Assembly (NCBI RefSeq): GCF_000425945.1
Contig: NZ_AUEK01000017.1
Span: 38,682-102,681, forward strand
DNA: 64,000 nucleotides
Direction of reading: 5' to 3'
Source: Candidatus Solirubrobacter pratensis
Lineage (GTDB): Bacteria > Actinomycetota > Thermoleophilia > Solirubrobacterales > Solirubrobacteraceae
Part shown: in pieces, positions 1 to 8,942 of the stretch
Numbering within the stretch: the stretch's first letter is position 1
Layout: the number at the start of each line of letters is the position of its first letter
The notes under the pieces: generated by a model
Told to the model about the DNA's origin: nothing
Seen by the model: the letters and a program-made list of their open reading frames with translations, nothing else
Database searches by the model: none
Made by a program: the position numbers and the translations under genes

Positions 1-633
1 CCCGAGCACGACGGTCCAGTACGGCAGGTCGTCGTTGTAGACGTCGGAGTCGTAGAGGAATCCGCCCTCCTCCACGACCAGCTCGCGCGTGTTGACGCTC
101 ATCTCGCGGCAGTACCAGCCGAGCGGCCGCGAGCCGGTCGTGCGCTCGATCGACTCGATCGCCCGGCGGATCGCCTCGCGCTCCTCGTCGCGCGTCATCT
201 CGAAGTGATTGCTCCAGCGGAAGCCGTGTCCGGCCGCCTCGTCGCCGCGGCGCGCGAGCTTCTCCGCCACCGCGGGGTTGCGCTCCAGCGCGACCGCCGC
301 CGCGAAGAACGTGACGGGGATGTCCGCCTTGTCGAAGACCCGCAGCAGTCGCCAGATCCCCGCGCGCGTGCCGTACTCGTACATCGTCTCGACCGCGAGG
401 TCGCGCTGGCCCTCGAGCGCGAACGGGAGCTCGTAGAGGATGTCGTTCTCGCCGTCGCCCATCGCGAAGGTCTTCTCCGAGCCTTCCTCGTAGTTGATGA
501 CGATCTGCACGGCGACCTTCGCATCGCCGTCCCAGCGCACACGCGGCGGATGCTCGCCATAGCCGATGAGCTCGCGCGGCGGGCCGGCGACCGGGAAGTC
601 ACGCGACTGGAAGAACTTGGGGTCGAACGTCAT
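1..633 (-). CDS. Polysaccharide deacetylase family protein (PuuE/allantoinase-like), 3'-truncated by window edge
   Basis: The frame reads leftwards from ATG at 633 and stays open to base 1 (211 codons), so the C-terminus is outside the window. It carries NodB-fold deacetylase features: VAVQIVINYEEGSE near residue 42, the VTFFAAAVALERNP segment that follows the first strands, and GHGFRWSNH, the position of the metal-binding His pair. The early MYEYGTRAGIWRLL block is typical of the PuuE allantoinase-like branch, which hydrolyses cyclic amides rather than polysaccharide. It is divergent from the CitE-like gene with only 41 bp between starts. The substrate is unknown; the family assignment is firm. 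Confidence 0.82.
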   Translation of the reverse strand, partial: MTFDPKFFQSRDFPVAGPPRELIGYGEHPPRVRWDGDAKVAVQIVINYEEGSEKTFAMGDGENDILYELPFALEGQRDLAVETMYEYGTRAGIWRLLRVFDKADIPVTFFAAAVALERNPAVAEKLARRGDEAAGHGFRWSNHFEMTRDEEREAIRRAIESIERTTGSRPLGWYCREMSVNTRELVVEEGGFLYDSDVYNDDLPYWTVVLG

Positions 634-674
634 CCCGGCTCCTTGCTCGTGTCAGTGGATATCGTGCGCACGGC

Positions 675-1349
675 GTGCCCGCCCTGCCCTTCCGCTCGCT
701 GCTGTTCCTCGGCGCCGATGACCCGGAGCGGCTGGCCTCCGCGTTCGAGACCGAAGCCGACGCCGTGGTCGCCGACCTCGAGGACTTCACGCCGGCCGAT
801 CGCAAGGACGCGGCGCGCCGCACCCTTTCCGACGTCTTCCCGGGCGCGCGCGGCGCCGCGCGCCTGGTGCGCATCAACGTGCCCGGGAGCGAGTTCGCGG
901 CGGCCGACCTGGACGCGATCGGCGGCCTCGAGCTCGACGCGATCGTCGTCCCGAAGGCGACGCCCGAGGGCATCGCGATGCTCGGCCCCGAAGGTCCGCC
1001 GCTGATCGCCATCATCGAGTCCGCGGCCGGCCTGCACAGCGCCTACGAGATCGCGCGCTCGGAGCGCGTCGGCGCGCTCGTGCTGGGCGCCAACGACCTC
1101 GGTGCCGACCTCCGGCTCCAGGCGCGGCCTGACGCGCTGGAGCTCCTCTACGCGCGTTCGCGGGTGGTCGCGGAGTCGGCCGCGGCCGGCATCCGCGCGC
1201 CGTTCGACCGCGTCTTCAATCGCTACGACGACCCGGACGGCCTCGAAGCCGACGCGCGCTTCGCCCGCTCGCTCGGCTTCGGCGGCAAGGGCTGCACACA
1301 CGTCTCGCAGCCCGGCGTCGTCAACCGCGTCTTCGACGGGCACGCTTAG
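675..1349 (+). CDS. HpcH/HpaI aldolase / citrate lyase beta-like (CitE family) protein
   Basis: 224 residues with a GTG start. It shows the TIM-barrel CitE pattern: RSLLFLGADDPERL at the N-terminus, ADAVVADLEDFTPADRK with the metal-proximal Asp/Glu, LVRINVPGS, DAIVVPKAT and LIAIIESAAG. Members cleave or form C-C bonds of 3-hydroxyacyl-CoA or 2-keto-3-deoxy acids; it is shorter than typical CitE (about 290), so it is a CitE-like member. Its last 4 bases overlap the convergent aminotransferase gene. In context it probably handles the CoA-linked product made by the acyl-CoA dehydrogenase and CoA-transferase of this island (inference). Confidence 0.75.
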   Translation: MPALPFRSLLFLGADDPERLASAFETEADAVVADLEDFTPADRKDAARRTLSDVFPGARGAARLVRINVPGSEFAAADLDAIGGLELDAIVVPKATPEGIAMLGPEGPPLIAIIESAAGLHSAYEIARSERVGALVLGANDLGADLRLQARPDALELLYARSRVVAESAAAGIRAPFDRVFNRYDDPDGLEADARFARSLGFGGKGCTHVSQPGVVNRVFDGHA

Positions 1350-2464
1350 CGCGCCTCCCGCACGAGCGTCGCGAGCCGCCGGGCGCCCTCGTCGATCTCC
1401 TCGACCGACGGGTAGCTGAAGGCCAGCCGCGCCGTCCCGGCGCCGCGCTCGCCGGCGAAGAAGCCGGCGCCCGGCACGAACGCGACGCCGGCGGCGGCCG
1501 CGCGCGCGTTGAGCTCGGTGGCGTCGAGCGACGCGGGCAGCTCGAGCCAGAGGAAGTAGCCGCCGTCCGGGCGCGTCCACGTCGCGACGCCTTCGAGCTG
1601 GTCCTCGAGAACGCGCAGCAGCGCGTCGCGGCGCGCGCCGAGGAAGCCGCCGAGGTGGCGCAGGTGCGGGCCGAGATGCCCGCCCTCGAGGAACTCCAGC
1701 AGCTGGGCCTGCGCGAGCAGCGGCGGCGAGACGTACGTGTGCGTGGCCATCGCCTCGATCGGGGCTGCGAGCTGCGGCGGCAGCAGCGCGTAGCCGACCC
1801 GCAGCCCGGGCGCCACGGTCTTCGAGAACGAGGAGGTGAACAGCGCCAGCTCCTCCGCGCCGCGCTCGTACAGCAGCGCGTGCAGGTACGGCTCGTGCTC
1901 GCCTTCGATGCGGACGTCGCGGTAGGGGTCGTCCTCGTAGATCAGCAGCTCGTGCTCGATCGCGAAGTCGACCAGCGCGACGCGCTGCTCGCGGGTCAGC
2001 GTCCGGCCGGTGGGGTTGTGGAACGTCGGCAGGACGTAGAGCAGGCGCGGTCGCTCGCCCTCGCGCAGCAGCGCTTGGAGCCGGTCCAGGTCCAGCCCCG
2101 CGTCGGTGCGGTCGACGGTCACGACGCCGGCGCCCGCTTCGGCGAGCGCGCGCAGCATGCGGTCGTAGGTCGGCGCCTCGACGATCGCGCGGCCGCCGCC
2201 GGCGAAGCGCTCGCGCACGATGAAGTTCAGCGCGATCAGCGATCCAGGGGTCAGCGCCACGCGGTCGGCCGTGGTGCCGTGGCGCTCTGCGATCCACTCC
2301 CGCAGCGGCTCGAAGCCGAGCGGCGGGCCGTAGTTGAGCGCGACCCTGCCGTGCCGCTCGACGGCGCGGCGAGCGCAGTCGGCGAGCAGCTGGGCAGGGA
2401 ACATGTCGGGCGACGGGATGCCGCGCGCGAGCGAGATCACGCCGGCCGCGGGCAGGACGCTCAT
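1346..2464 (-). CDS. PLP-dependent aminotransferase, class I/II (2-aminoadipate/MocR-type aminotransferase)
   Basis: 372 residues, ATG at 2464. Fold-type I aminotransferase signatures are visible: LNYGPPLGFEPLREWIAERHG, HNPTGR (Asn contacting PLP), YEDDPY (Asp and Tyr of the cofactor pocket) and TSSFSKTVAPGLRVGY with the Schiff-base Lys. There is no GntR domain, so it is an enzyme like LysN/2-aminoadipate transaminase rather than a MocR regulator. It is the last gene of a tightly packed leftward operon (7 nt after the SDR stop). Amino donor and acceptor are unknown. Confidence 0.85.
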   Translation of the reverse strand: MSVLPAAGVISLARGIPSPDMFPAQLLADCARRAVERHGRVALNYGPPLGFEPLREWIAERHGTTADRVALTPGSLIALNFIVRERFAGGGRAIVEAPTYDRMLRALAEAGAGVVTVDRTDAGLDLDRLQALLREGERPRLLYVLPTFHNPTGRTLTREQRVALVDFAIEHELLIYEDDPYRDVRIEGEHEPYLHALLYERGAEELALFTSSFSKTVAPGLRVGYALLPPQLAAPIEAMATHTYVSPPLLAQAQLLEFLEGGHLGPHLRHLGGFLGARRDALLRVLEDQLEGVATWTRPDGGYFLWLELPASLDATELNARAAAAGVAFVPGAGFFAGERGAGTARLAFSYPSVEEIDEGARRLATLVREAR

Positions 2465-2471
2465 GCCGCGG

Positions 2472-3248
2472 TCAATCCAGCCCCGCCAGCGAGCGCGCGC
2501 CGTCGGCGACGATCAGCTGGCCGGTGACGTAGGCGGACTCCTCGCTGGCGAGGAACCGGTAGAGATACGCGATGTCCTCGGGCTGGCCGACGCGCCGCAG
2601 CGGCACCTTCGGCGCGACGGCCGCGACGCCGTCGGGCCCGAGCGAGTTGACCGGGTCGAGCGCCTGCGGCGTCTCGATCACGCCCGGCGCGACCGCGTTG
2701 GCCGTGATGCCGTCCGGCCCGTAGTCGACCGCGAGGTTCTGCACGAGCCCGACGATCGCCGCCTTGGACGCCGCGTACTGCGGATGCAGCGGCCATGCGG
2801 AGACCGTTCCCGCGACCGACGAGGTGGCGATCAGGCGCCCGTAGCCGGCCTTGCGCATGTGCGGCAGCACGGCGCGGAAGACGCGCCAGACACCGGTGAG
2901 GTCGACGTCGAGCGTCGCGTACCAGGCGTCGTCGTCGAGCTGCTCGAGCGGGACCGTGCGGGCGATGCCCGCATTGGCGACGGCGATGTCGACCGAGCCG
3001 AGCTCGGACACGCAGCGCTCGACCAGCGCCTCGACCTGGCCGCTGTCGCGCACGTCGACCTCGCAGACAAGCGCTCTGCGCCCGGCCGCCTCGACCGCGG
3101 CGCGCACCGGCTCGACGTCGTGCGGATCGCCGGGATACCAGGCGATCCCGATGTCGGCGCCGCCCTCCGCGAAGATCCTCGCGGTGGCCGCGCCGATGCC
3201 GGACGCCGCCCCGGTGATCACCGCGACCCTGCCTTCTAGATCGAACAC
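2472..3248 (-). CDS. Short-chain dehydrogenase/reductase (SDR)
   Basis: 258 residues. Classical SDR motifs are in order: VITGAASGIG (NAD(P) binding, about residue 9), VANAG, SSVAG with the catalytic Ser, and YAASK with the catalytic Tyr/Lys, followed by NAVAPGVIET. The C-terminal YVTGQLIVADGA is also typical. It lies 9 nt after a second SDR and 7 nt before the aminotransferase, so all are probably translated from one mRNA. The residue after the first strand of the dinucleotide fold (IAWYPGDP) does not settle NAD against NADP. Substrate not predictable. Confidence 0.85.
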   Translation of the reverse strand: MFDLEGRVAVITGAASGIGAATARIFAEGGADIGIAWYPGDPHDVEPVRAAVEAAGRRALVCEVDVRDSGQVEALVERCVSELGSVDIAVANAGIARTVPLEQLDDDAWYATLDVDLTGVWRVFRAVLPHMRKAGYGRLIATSSVAGTVSAWPLHPQYAASKAAIVGLVQNLAVDYGPDGITANAVAPGVIETPQALDPVNSLGPDGVAAVAPKVPLRRVGQPEDIAYLYRFLASEESAYVTGQLIVADGARSLAGLD

Positions 3249-3257
3249 GCAGCCTCC

Positions 3258-4007
3258 TTAGAGCATCACGTCGCCGCCGTTCGGGCAGAGCGTCTGCCCG
3301 ACGTAGTACGACGACTCGTCCGAGGCCAGGAACACCGCCGTGGGCGCCACCTCGTGGACCTCGCCGAAGCGGCCGATCGGCAGCTCCGACAGCTTCTGCG
3401 CGGCCCACTCGTCGGTCTCCTCGGCCATCATGTCGGTGAGGATCGGGCCGGGGGCGATGGCATTGACGTGGATGCCCTTGGTCGAGACCTCGCGCGCCAG
3501 CGCCTTGGTGAACCCGATCACGCCGGCCTTGCTCGCGCTGTAGTGGACCATCTCGGTCCCGCCGATCTGCCCGAGCTGGGACGCGACGTTGATGATCTTG
3601 CCGCGGCCGCGGTCGAGCATCCGCGGAAGCACCATGCGCGTGCACAGGAAGACGCCGCGGAGGTTGACCCCGATCACGCGGTCCCACTCCTCGACCGCGA
3701 GGTCCTGCAGGAAGAACTGGCCGAACGTGCCGGCGTTGTTGACCAGCACGTCGATCTCGCCGAACTCCTCGTAGGCGCGGTCGACCATCGCACGGACCGA
3801 CGCCTCGTCGGACACGTCGGTGTGCACGAACACCGCTCTGCGGCCGGCGTCAGCGACCGCGTCGAGAACCGGCCGGGCGGCGTCCTCGCCGAGCCGGTCG
3901 GCGATCACGACGTCCGCTCCCTCGCCCGCGAACGCGGTCGCGATGGCGCCGCCGATCCCGCGGGCGCCTCCGGTCACGATCGCGACCCTGTCGAGCAACT
4001 TCTCCAT
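3258..4007 (-). CDS. Short-chain dehydrogenase/reductase (SDR)
   Basis: 249 residues, the normal length for a classical SDR. Motifs: IVTGGARGIG, VVIADR (acidic residue favouring NAD), LVNNAG, INVASQLG with the catalytic Ser region and YSASK. It ends VGQTLCPNGGDVML, the FabG/BDH-like C-terminus. It is preceded by an AAGGAGA-type ribosome binding site and sits 9 nt downstream of the isochorismatase gene. Two adjacent SDRs in one operon suggest successive oxidations or opposite stereospecificities on the same intermediate (inference). Confidence 0.86.
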   Translation of the reverse strand: MEKLLDRVAIVTGGARGIGGAIATAFAGEGADVVIADRLGEDAARPVLDAVADAGRRAVFVHTDVSDEASVRAMVDRAYEEFGEIDVLVNNAGTFGQFFLQDLAVEEWDRVIGVNLRGVFLCTRMVLPRMLDRGRGKIINVASQLGQIGGTEMVHYSASKAGVIGFTKALAREVSTKGIHVNAIAPGPILTDMMAEETDEWAAQKLSELPIGRFGEVHEVAPTAVFLASDESSYYVGQTLCPNGGDVML

Positions 4008-4016
4008 CTCGTCTCC

Positions 4017-4706
4017 TTAGGGCCGGCGACCGGACTCGGACTGCGACCATTCGGCGAGGATCTCCTCCGAGGCGGCGAGATCGAAGCGGTGGCGCATGAG
4101 CAGCAGCGACGCGTCGTGCTGCGCGCGGTCGTCGCTCGCGACGCAGTCCTCCGCGATCACGACGTAGTAGTCGGCGAACAGGCCGTCGCGCGCGGTGGAC
4201 TCCACGCACCCCTCGGTCGTGCAGCCCGACACGACGATCGACTTGATGCCGTTGCTGCGCAGCAGCATGTCGAGGTTGGTGCCCCAGAACGCGCTGGAGC
4301 GGTACTTCTTGACGATCCAGTCACCATCCTGCGGCGCGAGTTCGGGGATCACCTCTTGGCCGACGGAGCCGTCGGGCGTGTAGCTCAGCGGCTCCACGAC
4401 GCCGTCGGCCCCGAGATGCAGCCGCAGGTTGAAGCGGATCTGCGCCGGCGACTCGCTCCGGCGCCCTGGCAACACCGTCATCTGGATGTAGATGACGGGG
4501 GCCCCGGCGGCCCGCGCGCCCTCGATCAGGCGGGCGAGCCGGGGGATCATCAGCGGGTACATCGAGATGTCGACGCCGAGCTTGTCGAACGCGCCGCCGG
4601 GAATGCAGAAGTCGCGCTGCATGTCGACGACGACCAGCGCCGTGTGGCGCGGGTCGACAAGCTCCGTGAGCGTCGTGAAGACCTCCTTGCCCTCGATCTC
4701 GATCAC
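4017..4706 (-). CDS. Isochorismatase-family cysteine hydrolase (amidohydrolase)
   Basis: 229 residues. The cysteine-hydrolase triad can be traced: Asp in ALVVVDMQRDFC, Lys in WIVKKYRSSAF, and the nucleophilic Cys in VVSGCTTEGCVESTARD. The ARDGLFADYYVVIAEDC block is shared with N-carbamoylsarcosine amidase, biuret hydrolase and ureidoacrylate hydrolase (RutB), so amide or carbamoyl hydrolysis is more likely than isochorismate cleavage. It lies 9 nt downstream of the permease gene. Together with the allantoinase-like and nitrilase genes it argues that the island degrades a cyclic or carbamoylated nitrogen compound (inference). Confidence 0.82.
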   Translation of the reverse strand: MIEIEGKEVFTTLTELVDPRHTALVVVDMQRDFCIPGGAFDKLGVDISMYPLMIPRLARLIEGARAAGAPVIYIQMTVLPGRRSESPAQIRFNLRLHLGADGVVEPLSYTPDGSVGQEVIPELAPQDGDWIVKKYRSSAFWGTNLDMLLRSNGIKSIVVSGCTTEGCVESTARDGLFADYYVVIAEDCVASDDRAQHDASLLLMRHRFDLAASEEILAEWSQSESGRRP

Positions 4707-4715
4707 GGGCGACCC

Positions 4716-6197
4716 TCAGCCTGCATGCACGGGCGCGGATGCGAGCTTGCCCTCGGCGAGGTCGTCCTCGTCCTCGGCCAGGGCCCTGCCGATGGCGGTG
4801 AGCTTCTCCGGCGCGCGCGCCCGCAGATACATGTAGGCGGCCAATCCGAGCACGATCCAGAGCAGCACGAGATACGGGACGAGGTTGTACGGGTGCGCCT
4901 GGCCGGGCTTTGAGACGTAGTACAAGGGGTACGCCAGCGCGAGGATCCCCGCAACGGGCGTGACGACATGGCGCCAGACGTTGCGCTCCGGGTCCCTCGC
5001 GAAGAACCGGATCAGTGCGAGGTTGGCCATGATGTAGACGAGGATGACGGCGACGGTGCCGAGCGAGCCCGTCCAGCCGTAGACGTCGGTGATTCCCGAG
5101 CCAAGCCACGCCGACAGGAGGATGCCGGCGACGATCGACACGCCGGTGACCGTGTAGATCGCCGCGTACGGGGAGTGCCACGAGTGATGCACGCGCCCCA
5201 GCGCCCTCGGCAGCGCGCCGTCGCGGCCCATCGAGTACAGGACGCGCACCGACGCGTTCTGCACGGCGAGCAGGCACGAGAACAAGCCGAGGATCGCCGC
5301 GATCTCGATGATCTGCGTCATCCACGACGCGTACCGGTCGGCGAGCGTCGGGAACGGCGTCGCGTCGCCGAGGAACGCCTTCAGCTGCGCCGGGTCGTTG
5401 AGCTTGTAGCCCGCCGTGAGCGCGTACATCATGAAGATGTAGAAGACGCCGATGATCGCCATCGCGCCGAACACCGCGCGCGGGATGTTGTGGCGGGCGT
5501 TGCGCGTCTCCTCGCCGAGCACGGCGGCCGCCTCGAAGCCGACGAACGACAAGATCCCGAACACCGCGCCGAGCGCGATGCCCTTGACGCCGTCGGGCGA
5601 CGCGGACGGCGTGAAGTAGTGCAGCGTGTTGCCATCGCCCGCTTTCGCGATCGCAATGACGCCGAGGACCAGGAAGACGAGCATCTCGAAGCCGAGCAGC
5701 ATCAGGTCGACGCGCACGGAGGCCTTGATCGAGCGGATCGACAGCAGGAACACCAGCCCCATGAGGACCAGGCTGAGGATCCACCAGGGGATGTCCGCGC
5801 TCCACTCCGACTGCAGGTAGTCGTGGAGGAACGCCCCGTTGGCCGTGAACAGGCCGATCGCGAACATGCTGAAGGCGGCGAAGTAGAGCCAGCCGGTGAA
5901 GAACCCGGCGCCGCCGCCGAGGCCGTGACTGACGAACGTGTAGAACGAGCCGCTCGACGGCAGCCGGCGCGCGAACTCGATCACCGAGTTCGCCACCAAC
6001 GCTGTGGCGATGAACGCGGCGAGGAACGAGAGCGGGAGGCCGGCACCTGCATTCGGCGCCGCGGCGGGCGCGTTGAGGATCACCGCGATCACTGGTGCCA
6101 TGACTGCAGCCGAGAGCGCAATGCAGTTGGGCAGCGAGAGCTGCCCCTTCTGCAGGCGCGCTCCGCCGGTTTCGATCACGGGCGTGTCAGCTGCCAT
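4716..6197 (-). CDS. APC-superfamily amino acid/amine permease
   Basis: 493 residues with about 12 hydrophobic segments. The N-terminal block CIALSAAVMAPVIAVILNAP and PSSGSFYTFVSHGLGGGAGF match the first helices of amino acid-polyamine-organocation transporters; VGFEAAAVLGEETRNARHNIPRA is the conserved loop after helix 6. The start at 6197 is chosen because a GAGGAGGG ribosome binding site lies 7 nt upstream and nothing conserved precedes it. It heads the second part of the operon and has a GntR-site candidate in its leader. It probably imports the amine or amide substrate of the island. Confidence 0.87.
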   Translation of the reverse strand: MAADTPVIETGGARLQKGQLSLPNCIALSAAVMAPVIAVILNAPAAAPNAGAGLPLSFLAAFIATALVANSVIEFARRLPSSGSFYTFVSHGLGGGAGFFTGWLYFAAFSMFAIGLFTANGAFLHDYLQSEWSADIPWWILSLVLMGLVFLLSIRSIKASVRVDLMLLGFEMLVFLVLGVIAIAKAGDGNTLHYFTPSASPDGVKGIALGAVFGILSFVGFEAAAVLGEETRNARHNIPRAVFGAMAIIGVFYIFMMYALTAGYKLNDPAQLKAFLGDATPFPTLADRYASWMTQIIEIAAILGLFSCLLAVQNASVRVLYSMGRDGALPRALGRVHHSWHSPYAAIYTVTGVSIVAGILLSAWLGSGITDVYGWTGSLGTVAVILVYIMANLALIRFFARDPERNVWRHVVTPVAGILALAYPLYYVSKPGQAHPYNLVPYLVLLWIVLGLAAYMYLRARAPEKLTAIGRALAEDEDDLAEGKLASAPVHAG

Positions 6198-6275
6198 CTG
6201 TGAACCCTCCTCGACGTGCGTCGCGTACATCCGGGCCGGTCTCCTCAAACCGGCGGATTCGCGGCAGCATACCCA

Positions 6276-6288
6276 TGTCTGACTTAAG
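6276..6288 (+). promoter_or_regulatory. Candidate GntR/FCD operator, copy A
   Basis: TGTCTGACTTAAG lies in the 86-bp gap between the nitrilase stop and the permease start. Near-identical copies at 8167 and 10143 also sit in promoter regions of this island. The GTC-T-GAC core resembles the core of FadR-type sites. The motif is read on the strand opposite the regulated gene in all three cases. Confidence 0.55.
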
Positions 6289-7099
6289 GCACCAGACCGG
6301 TTCGGTTCAAGTTCCGTAAGTCTCCGTAGAGATCGGGCCTGCGGTCGTCCATCAGCGGATACGTGCGCTCGTCGGAACCGCTTCTGAGCCGGTCGACCCA
6401 CTCGAGATCGAGATCGGCGAAGCCCAGCGCCTCTCCTGCCCCGAGCCTGACGACAACCTCGCCGAGCGGATCGATCACGCAGCTTGCGCCGAGGAACCGC
6501 AGATCGCCGACCGCGCCCGACTGGTTCACGCAGACGACGTACGCGACGTTCTCGACCGCGCGCGCGGCGACGACCCGCTGCATCACGAACCCACGCGCCA
6601 CCTCCCAGGCCATCGGGGCGACCAGCGCCCGCGCGCCACGCAGCGCGAGCACGCGTCCGGCCTCGGGGAACGCGACGTCGTAGCAGCACGCGAGGCCGAT
6701 TCCGCCCGGAGCGACGATCAGCTCCGACCCGGGCGAGAAGATCGCGCGCTCCTTGACGTCCAGGTGGGTCTTCGCGTAGGCCACCGCGTCAGCGCCGGGC
6801 GGCTGCATGACGACGCCGTTGACGAGCGCGCCGTCCTGTCGGATCGGCGCGCCGTAGATGATCGCGACCCCGAGCCGGTCGGCGTCCTCGGCGAGCGTGC
6901 GCCGCGCAGACTCGACGGCCGCGAGCAGCACGTCGGTGTAGGCGTCGCGATCGAGCAGGTACCCGCTCAAGCAGAGCTCCGGGAAACAGGCGAGCGCCGC
7001 GCCGCCCGCCACGGCGCGCTCGAGCAGGGCCTGGGTGCGCGCGAGGTTGCCCGCGACATCCCCGGGCCGGGCGCCGAACTGCCCGAGCGCGACGCGCAT
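6284..7099 (-). CDS. Carbon-nitrogen hydrolase (nitrilase superfamily)
   Basis: 271 residues. The start at 7099 (MRVALGQFGARPGDV) is the canonical nitrilase N-terminus and overlaps the upstream stop as TGATG, implying translational coupling. The Glu-Lys-Cys triad is present: FPELCLSG, YAKTHLD and LACCYDVAFPE. AARAVENVAYVVCVNQSG is the conserved C-terminal region. Family members hydrolyse nitriles, amides or N-carbamoyl compounds; coupling to the cyclase-family gene suggests it opens or deaminates the same intermediate. Length is normal for the family. Confidence 0.86.
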   Translation of the reverse strand: MRVALGQFGARPGDVAGNLARTQALLERAVAGGAALACFPELCLSGYLLDRDAYTDVLLAAVESARRTLAEDADRLGVAIIYGAPIRQDGALVNGVVMQPPGADAVAYAKTHLDVKERAIFSPGSELIVAPGGIGLACCYDVAFPEAGRVLALRGARALVAPMAWEVARGFVMQRVVAARAVENVAYVVCVNQSGAVGDLRFLGASCVIDPLGEVVVRLGAGEALGFADLDLEWVDRLRSGSDERTYPLMDDRRPDLYGDLRNLNRTGLVP

Positions 7100-8070
7100 C
7101 AGGACCGCAGCGGCACGGCCACGGGACGGATGGGCGAGCCCGTCGCGCCGCGGATCTTCAGCGGGAACGCGAGCAGCGCGAACTCGTGGACCTTCTCGGC
7201 CGCGATCTCCTCCAGGTCGAGCACCTCGATGATCTGCGCGCCCGCGGTGGCGAACATGTAGCAGTGGACCGGGACGAACGCCTCGGGATCCTCGTGCGGC
7301 GCGACGTCGAGGCTGACCGCGTCGGTGCCGATGCACATCGCCCCGACGTCCTCGCACAGGTAGCGGGCGCCGCCGAGCCCCAGGCCCGGGTTGTCGGGGA
7401 TGTAGCCGTCGAAGTCGGGCCATCGCTGCATGCGTCCCGTGCGCAGGACGACGACGTCCTTCGGGCGCAGCTCGGTGCCCTGCTCGCGCGCCGCCGCCTT
7501 GAGGTCCTCAGGCGTGATCACGTGGCCGTCGGGCAGGCAGTCGACCCCGTGCAGCCCGGCGATGTCCAGCAGCACTCCGCGGGCGATCAGGGGCGGGTAC
7601 TTGTCGGCGCCGCCCTTGTTCCAGACACGGCTCCCGAGGTCCTTCTCCGCGGTCCAGCCGTTCCAGAACATCCCGAAGTACCCGAGGTGGTTGAGCGTGT
7701 CCAGGTGGGTACCGGTGTGGATGTACATGTGGATCGAGTCGCCGCAATAGCTGTACTTCTCATGGACGTCCGGCCCGGCGCCGGACAGGTTGTCGTTGAC
7801 CGATCCCTGCGGCGTGTGCGTCATCCAGATCTCGAACTTGGGATCGTGCGCGGCCGCCCAGCTGGGCATGCCGAAGAAGTACTCGATGCCGAGGTCGAAG
7901 ACCCCGGAGCCGTCGAGCCTGCTGAGGATCTCGCGCTGGGATTCCGGCGTGATCCAGTTCATGCGCCCGATCTCGTCGTCCGGGCCCCAGGGGCTCTTCG
8001 ACACCTTGACGCCATCGCGCTCGAGCAGCGCTTCGTACTGCAGCTGCAGGTCCTCTGGTTCGGCGCTCAT
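7099..8070 (-). CDS. Cyclase-family metal hydrolase (kynurenine formamidase-like)
   Basis: 323 residues. It contains IHTGTHLDTLNHLG, matching the HxGTHxDxPxH metal-binding signature of the cyclase family (PF04199), with DVVVLRTG and CIGTDAVSLD in the expected positions. The start at 8070 is chosen from an AGAGGAG site just upstream. Members hydrolyse formamides, cyclic amides or lactones. It is the first gene of the leftward operon after the regulator and has a GntR-site candidate 97 bp upstream. The length fits the longer polyketide-cyclase-like members rather than KynB (about 210). Confidence 0.83.
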   Translation of the reverse strand: MSAEPEDLQLQYEALLERDGVKVSKSPWGPDDEIGRMNWITPESQREILSRLDGSGVFDLGIEYFFGMPSWAAAHDPKFEIWMTHTPQGSVNDNLSGAGPDVHEKYSYCGDSIHMYIHTGTHLDTLNHLGYFGMFWNGWTAEKDLGSRVWNKGGADKYPPLIARGVLLDIAGLHGVDCLPDGHVITPEDLKAAAREQGTELRPKDVVVLRTGRMQRWPDFDGYIPDNPGLGLGGARYLCEDVGAMCIGTDAVSLDVAPHEDPEAFVPVHCYMFATAGAQIIEVLDLEEIAAEKVHEFALLAFPLKIRGATGSPIRPVAVPLRS

Positions 8071-8166
8071 TGTCTCCTCTTGGATCCCGCGACCGGACGT
8101 GCCGGCCGGCACGATGAGGAGGCCGACGATACGCCACGCCTCGGCCCGCGCGCAAGCGCGCGCCGT

Positions 8167-8179
8167 TGTCTGACCTAAG
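8167..8179 (+). promoter_or_regulatory. Candidate GntR/FCD operator, copy B
   Basis: TGTCTGACCTAAG lies in the 112-bp gap between the regulator stop and the cyclase start. It differs from copy A by one base and has the same orientation relative to the downstream gene. Confidence 0.55.
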
Positions 8180-8182
8180 CCG

Positions 8183-8908
8183 TCAGCGCGCCGGACGCCT
8201 GGCCTGCCGCCACGCCTTCTCGTACATCGGGCGCAGGAACGCGAGGTGGTCGAGCATCAGGCCGCCGGCCGCGTCCTCGTCGCCCGCGTCGACGGCGTCC
8301 GCGAGCGCGAGGTGGTCCTCGTTGATGCGCTTGTGGAACTTGTTGCCCAGCGTCGAGCGCTGGAGGTTCGTCTGCAGCACCGAGAAGATCGGTTGCGCCG
8401 CGATCGCGATCAGCGCGTTGCCGGTCGCGAGCACGAGCGCCGAATGAAAGCCGCGGTTGAGGACGAACTGGTCCTCCGTCGCCATCCGCAGCGGGCTCTC
8501 CGGGATCGCCGCGCGAAGGTCGTGGACGTGCGTCGGGTCGCGGCGGCGGGCGGCGAGCCGCGCGGCCGGGACCTCGAGCATCTCCCGAAGCTCCAGGAAC
8601 TCGTCGAGGCTGACGTTCTCCGTGGCGCTGAGCAGCGAGATGTTGGCGCTCAGGTAGTCGGAGATGCGGTCGACGGTGGGAAGCGTGATGTAGCTGCCGC
8701 CGCCGGTGCCCTTCGTGGTGCGCAGGAGATTCTGGGTCGAGAGCACGCGCAGCGCCTCGCGAACGGTCGCCCGGCTCACCCCGAACTCCCGGGCCAGCGT
8801 CGCCTCGTTGGGCAGCCTCTGCGCTGGAAGGATCTCTCCCGTTACGATCAGCTCGCGCAACTGGTCGGCGACCTGCTCGTACGCCTTCCGGATGCGCCGC
8901 ACCGGCAT
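8183..8908 (-). CDS. GntR-family transcriptional regulator, FadR/FCD subfamily
   Basis: 241 residues from ATG 8908; an in-frame GTG at 8932 is an alternative start. The N-terminal winged helix is clear: KAYEQVADQLRELIVTGEI, LPNEATLAREFGVSRATVREALRVL. The C-terminal all-helical FCD domain has the usual metal/ligand pattern (ELREMLEVPAARLAA, NRGFHSALVLATGN, HLALADAVDAGDEDAA). FCD regulators usually sense a carboxylic acid intermediate and repress adjacent catabolic genes. It starts 34 nt after the acyl-CoA dehydrogenase stop, in the same direction. It is the obvious candidate to bind the three repeated motifs at 6276, 8167 and 10143. Confidence 0.88.
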   Translation of the reverse strand: MPVRRIRKAYEQVADQLRELIVTGEILPAQRLPNEATLAREFGVSRATVREALRVLSTQNLLRTTKGTGGGSYITLPTVDRISDYLSANISLLSATENVSLDEFLELREMLEVPAARLAARRRDPTHVHDLRAAIPESPLRMATEDQFVLNRGFHSALVLATGNALIAIAAQPIFSVLQTNLQRSTLGNKFHKRINEDHLALADAVDAGDEDAAGGLMLDHLAFLRPMYEKAWRQARRPAR

Positions 8909-8942
8909 CGAAGTCGTCTCGGACGCGCTCACGCGCGGTAGC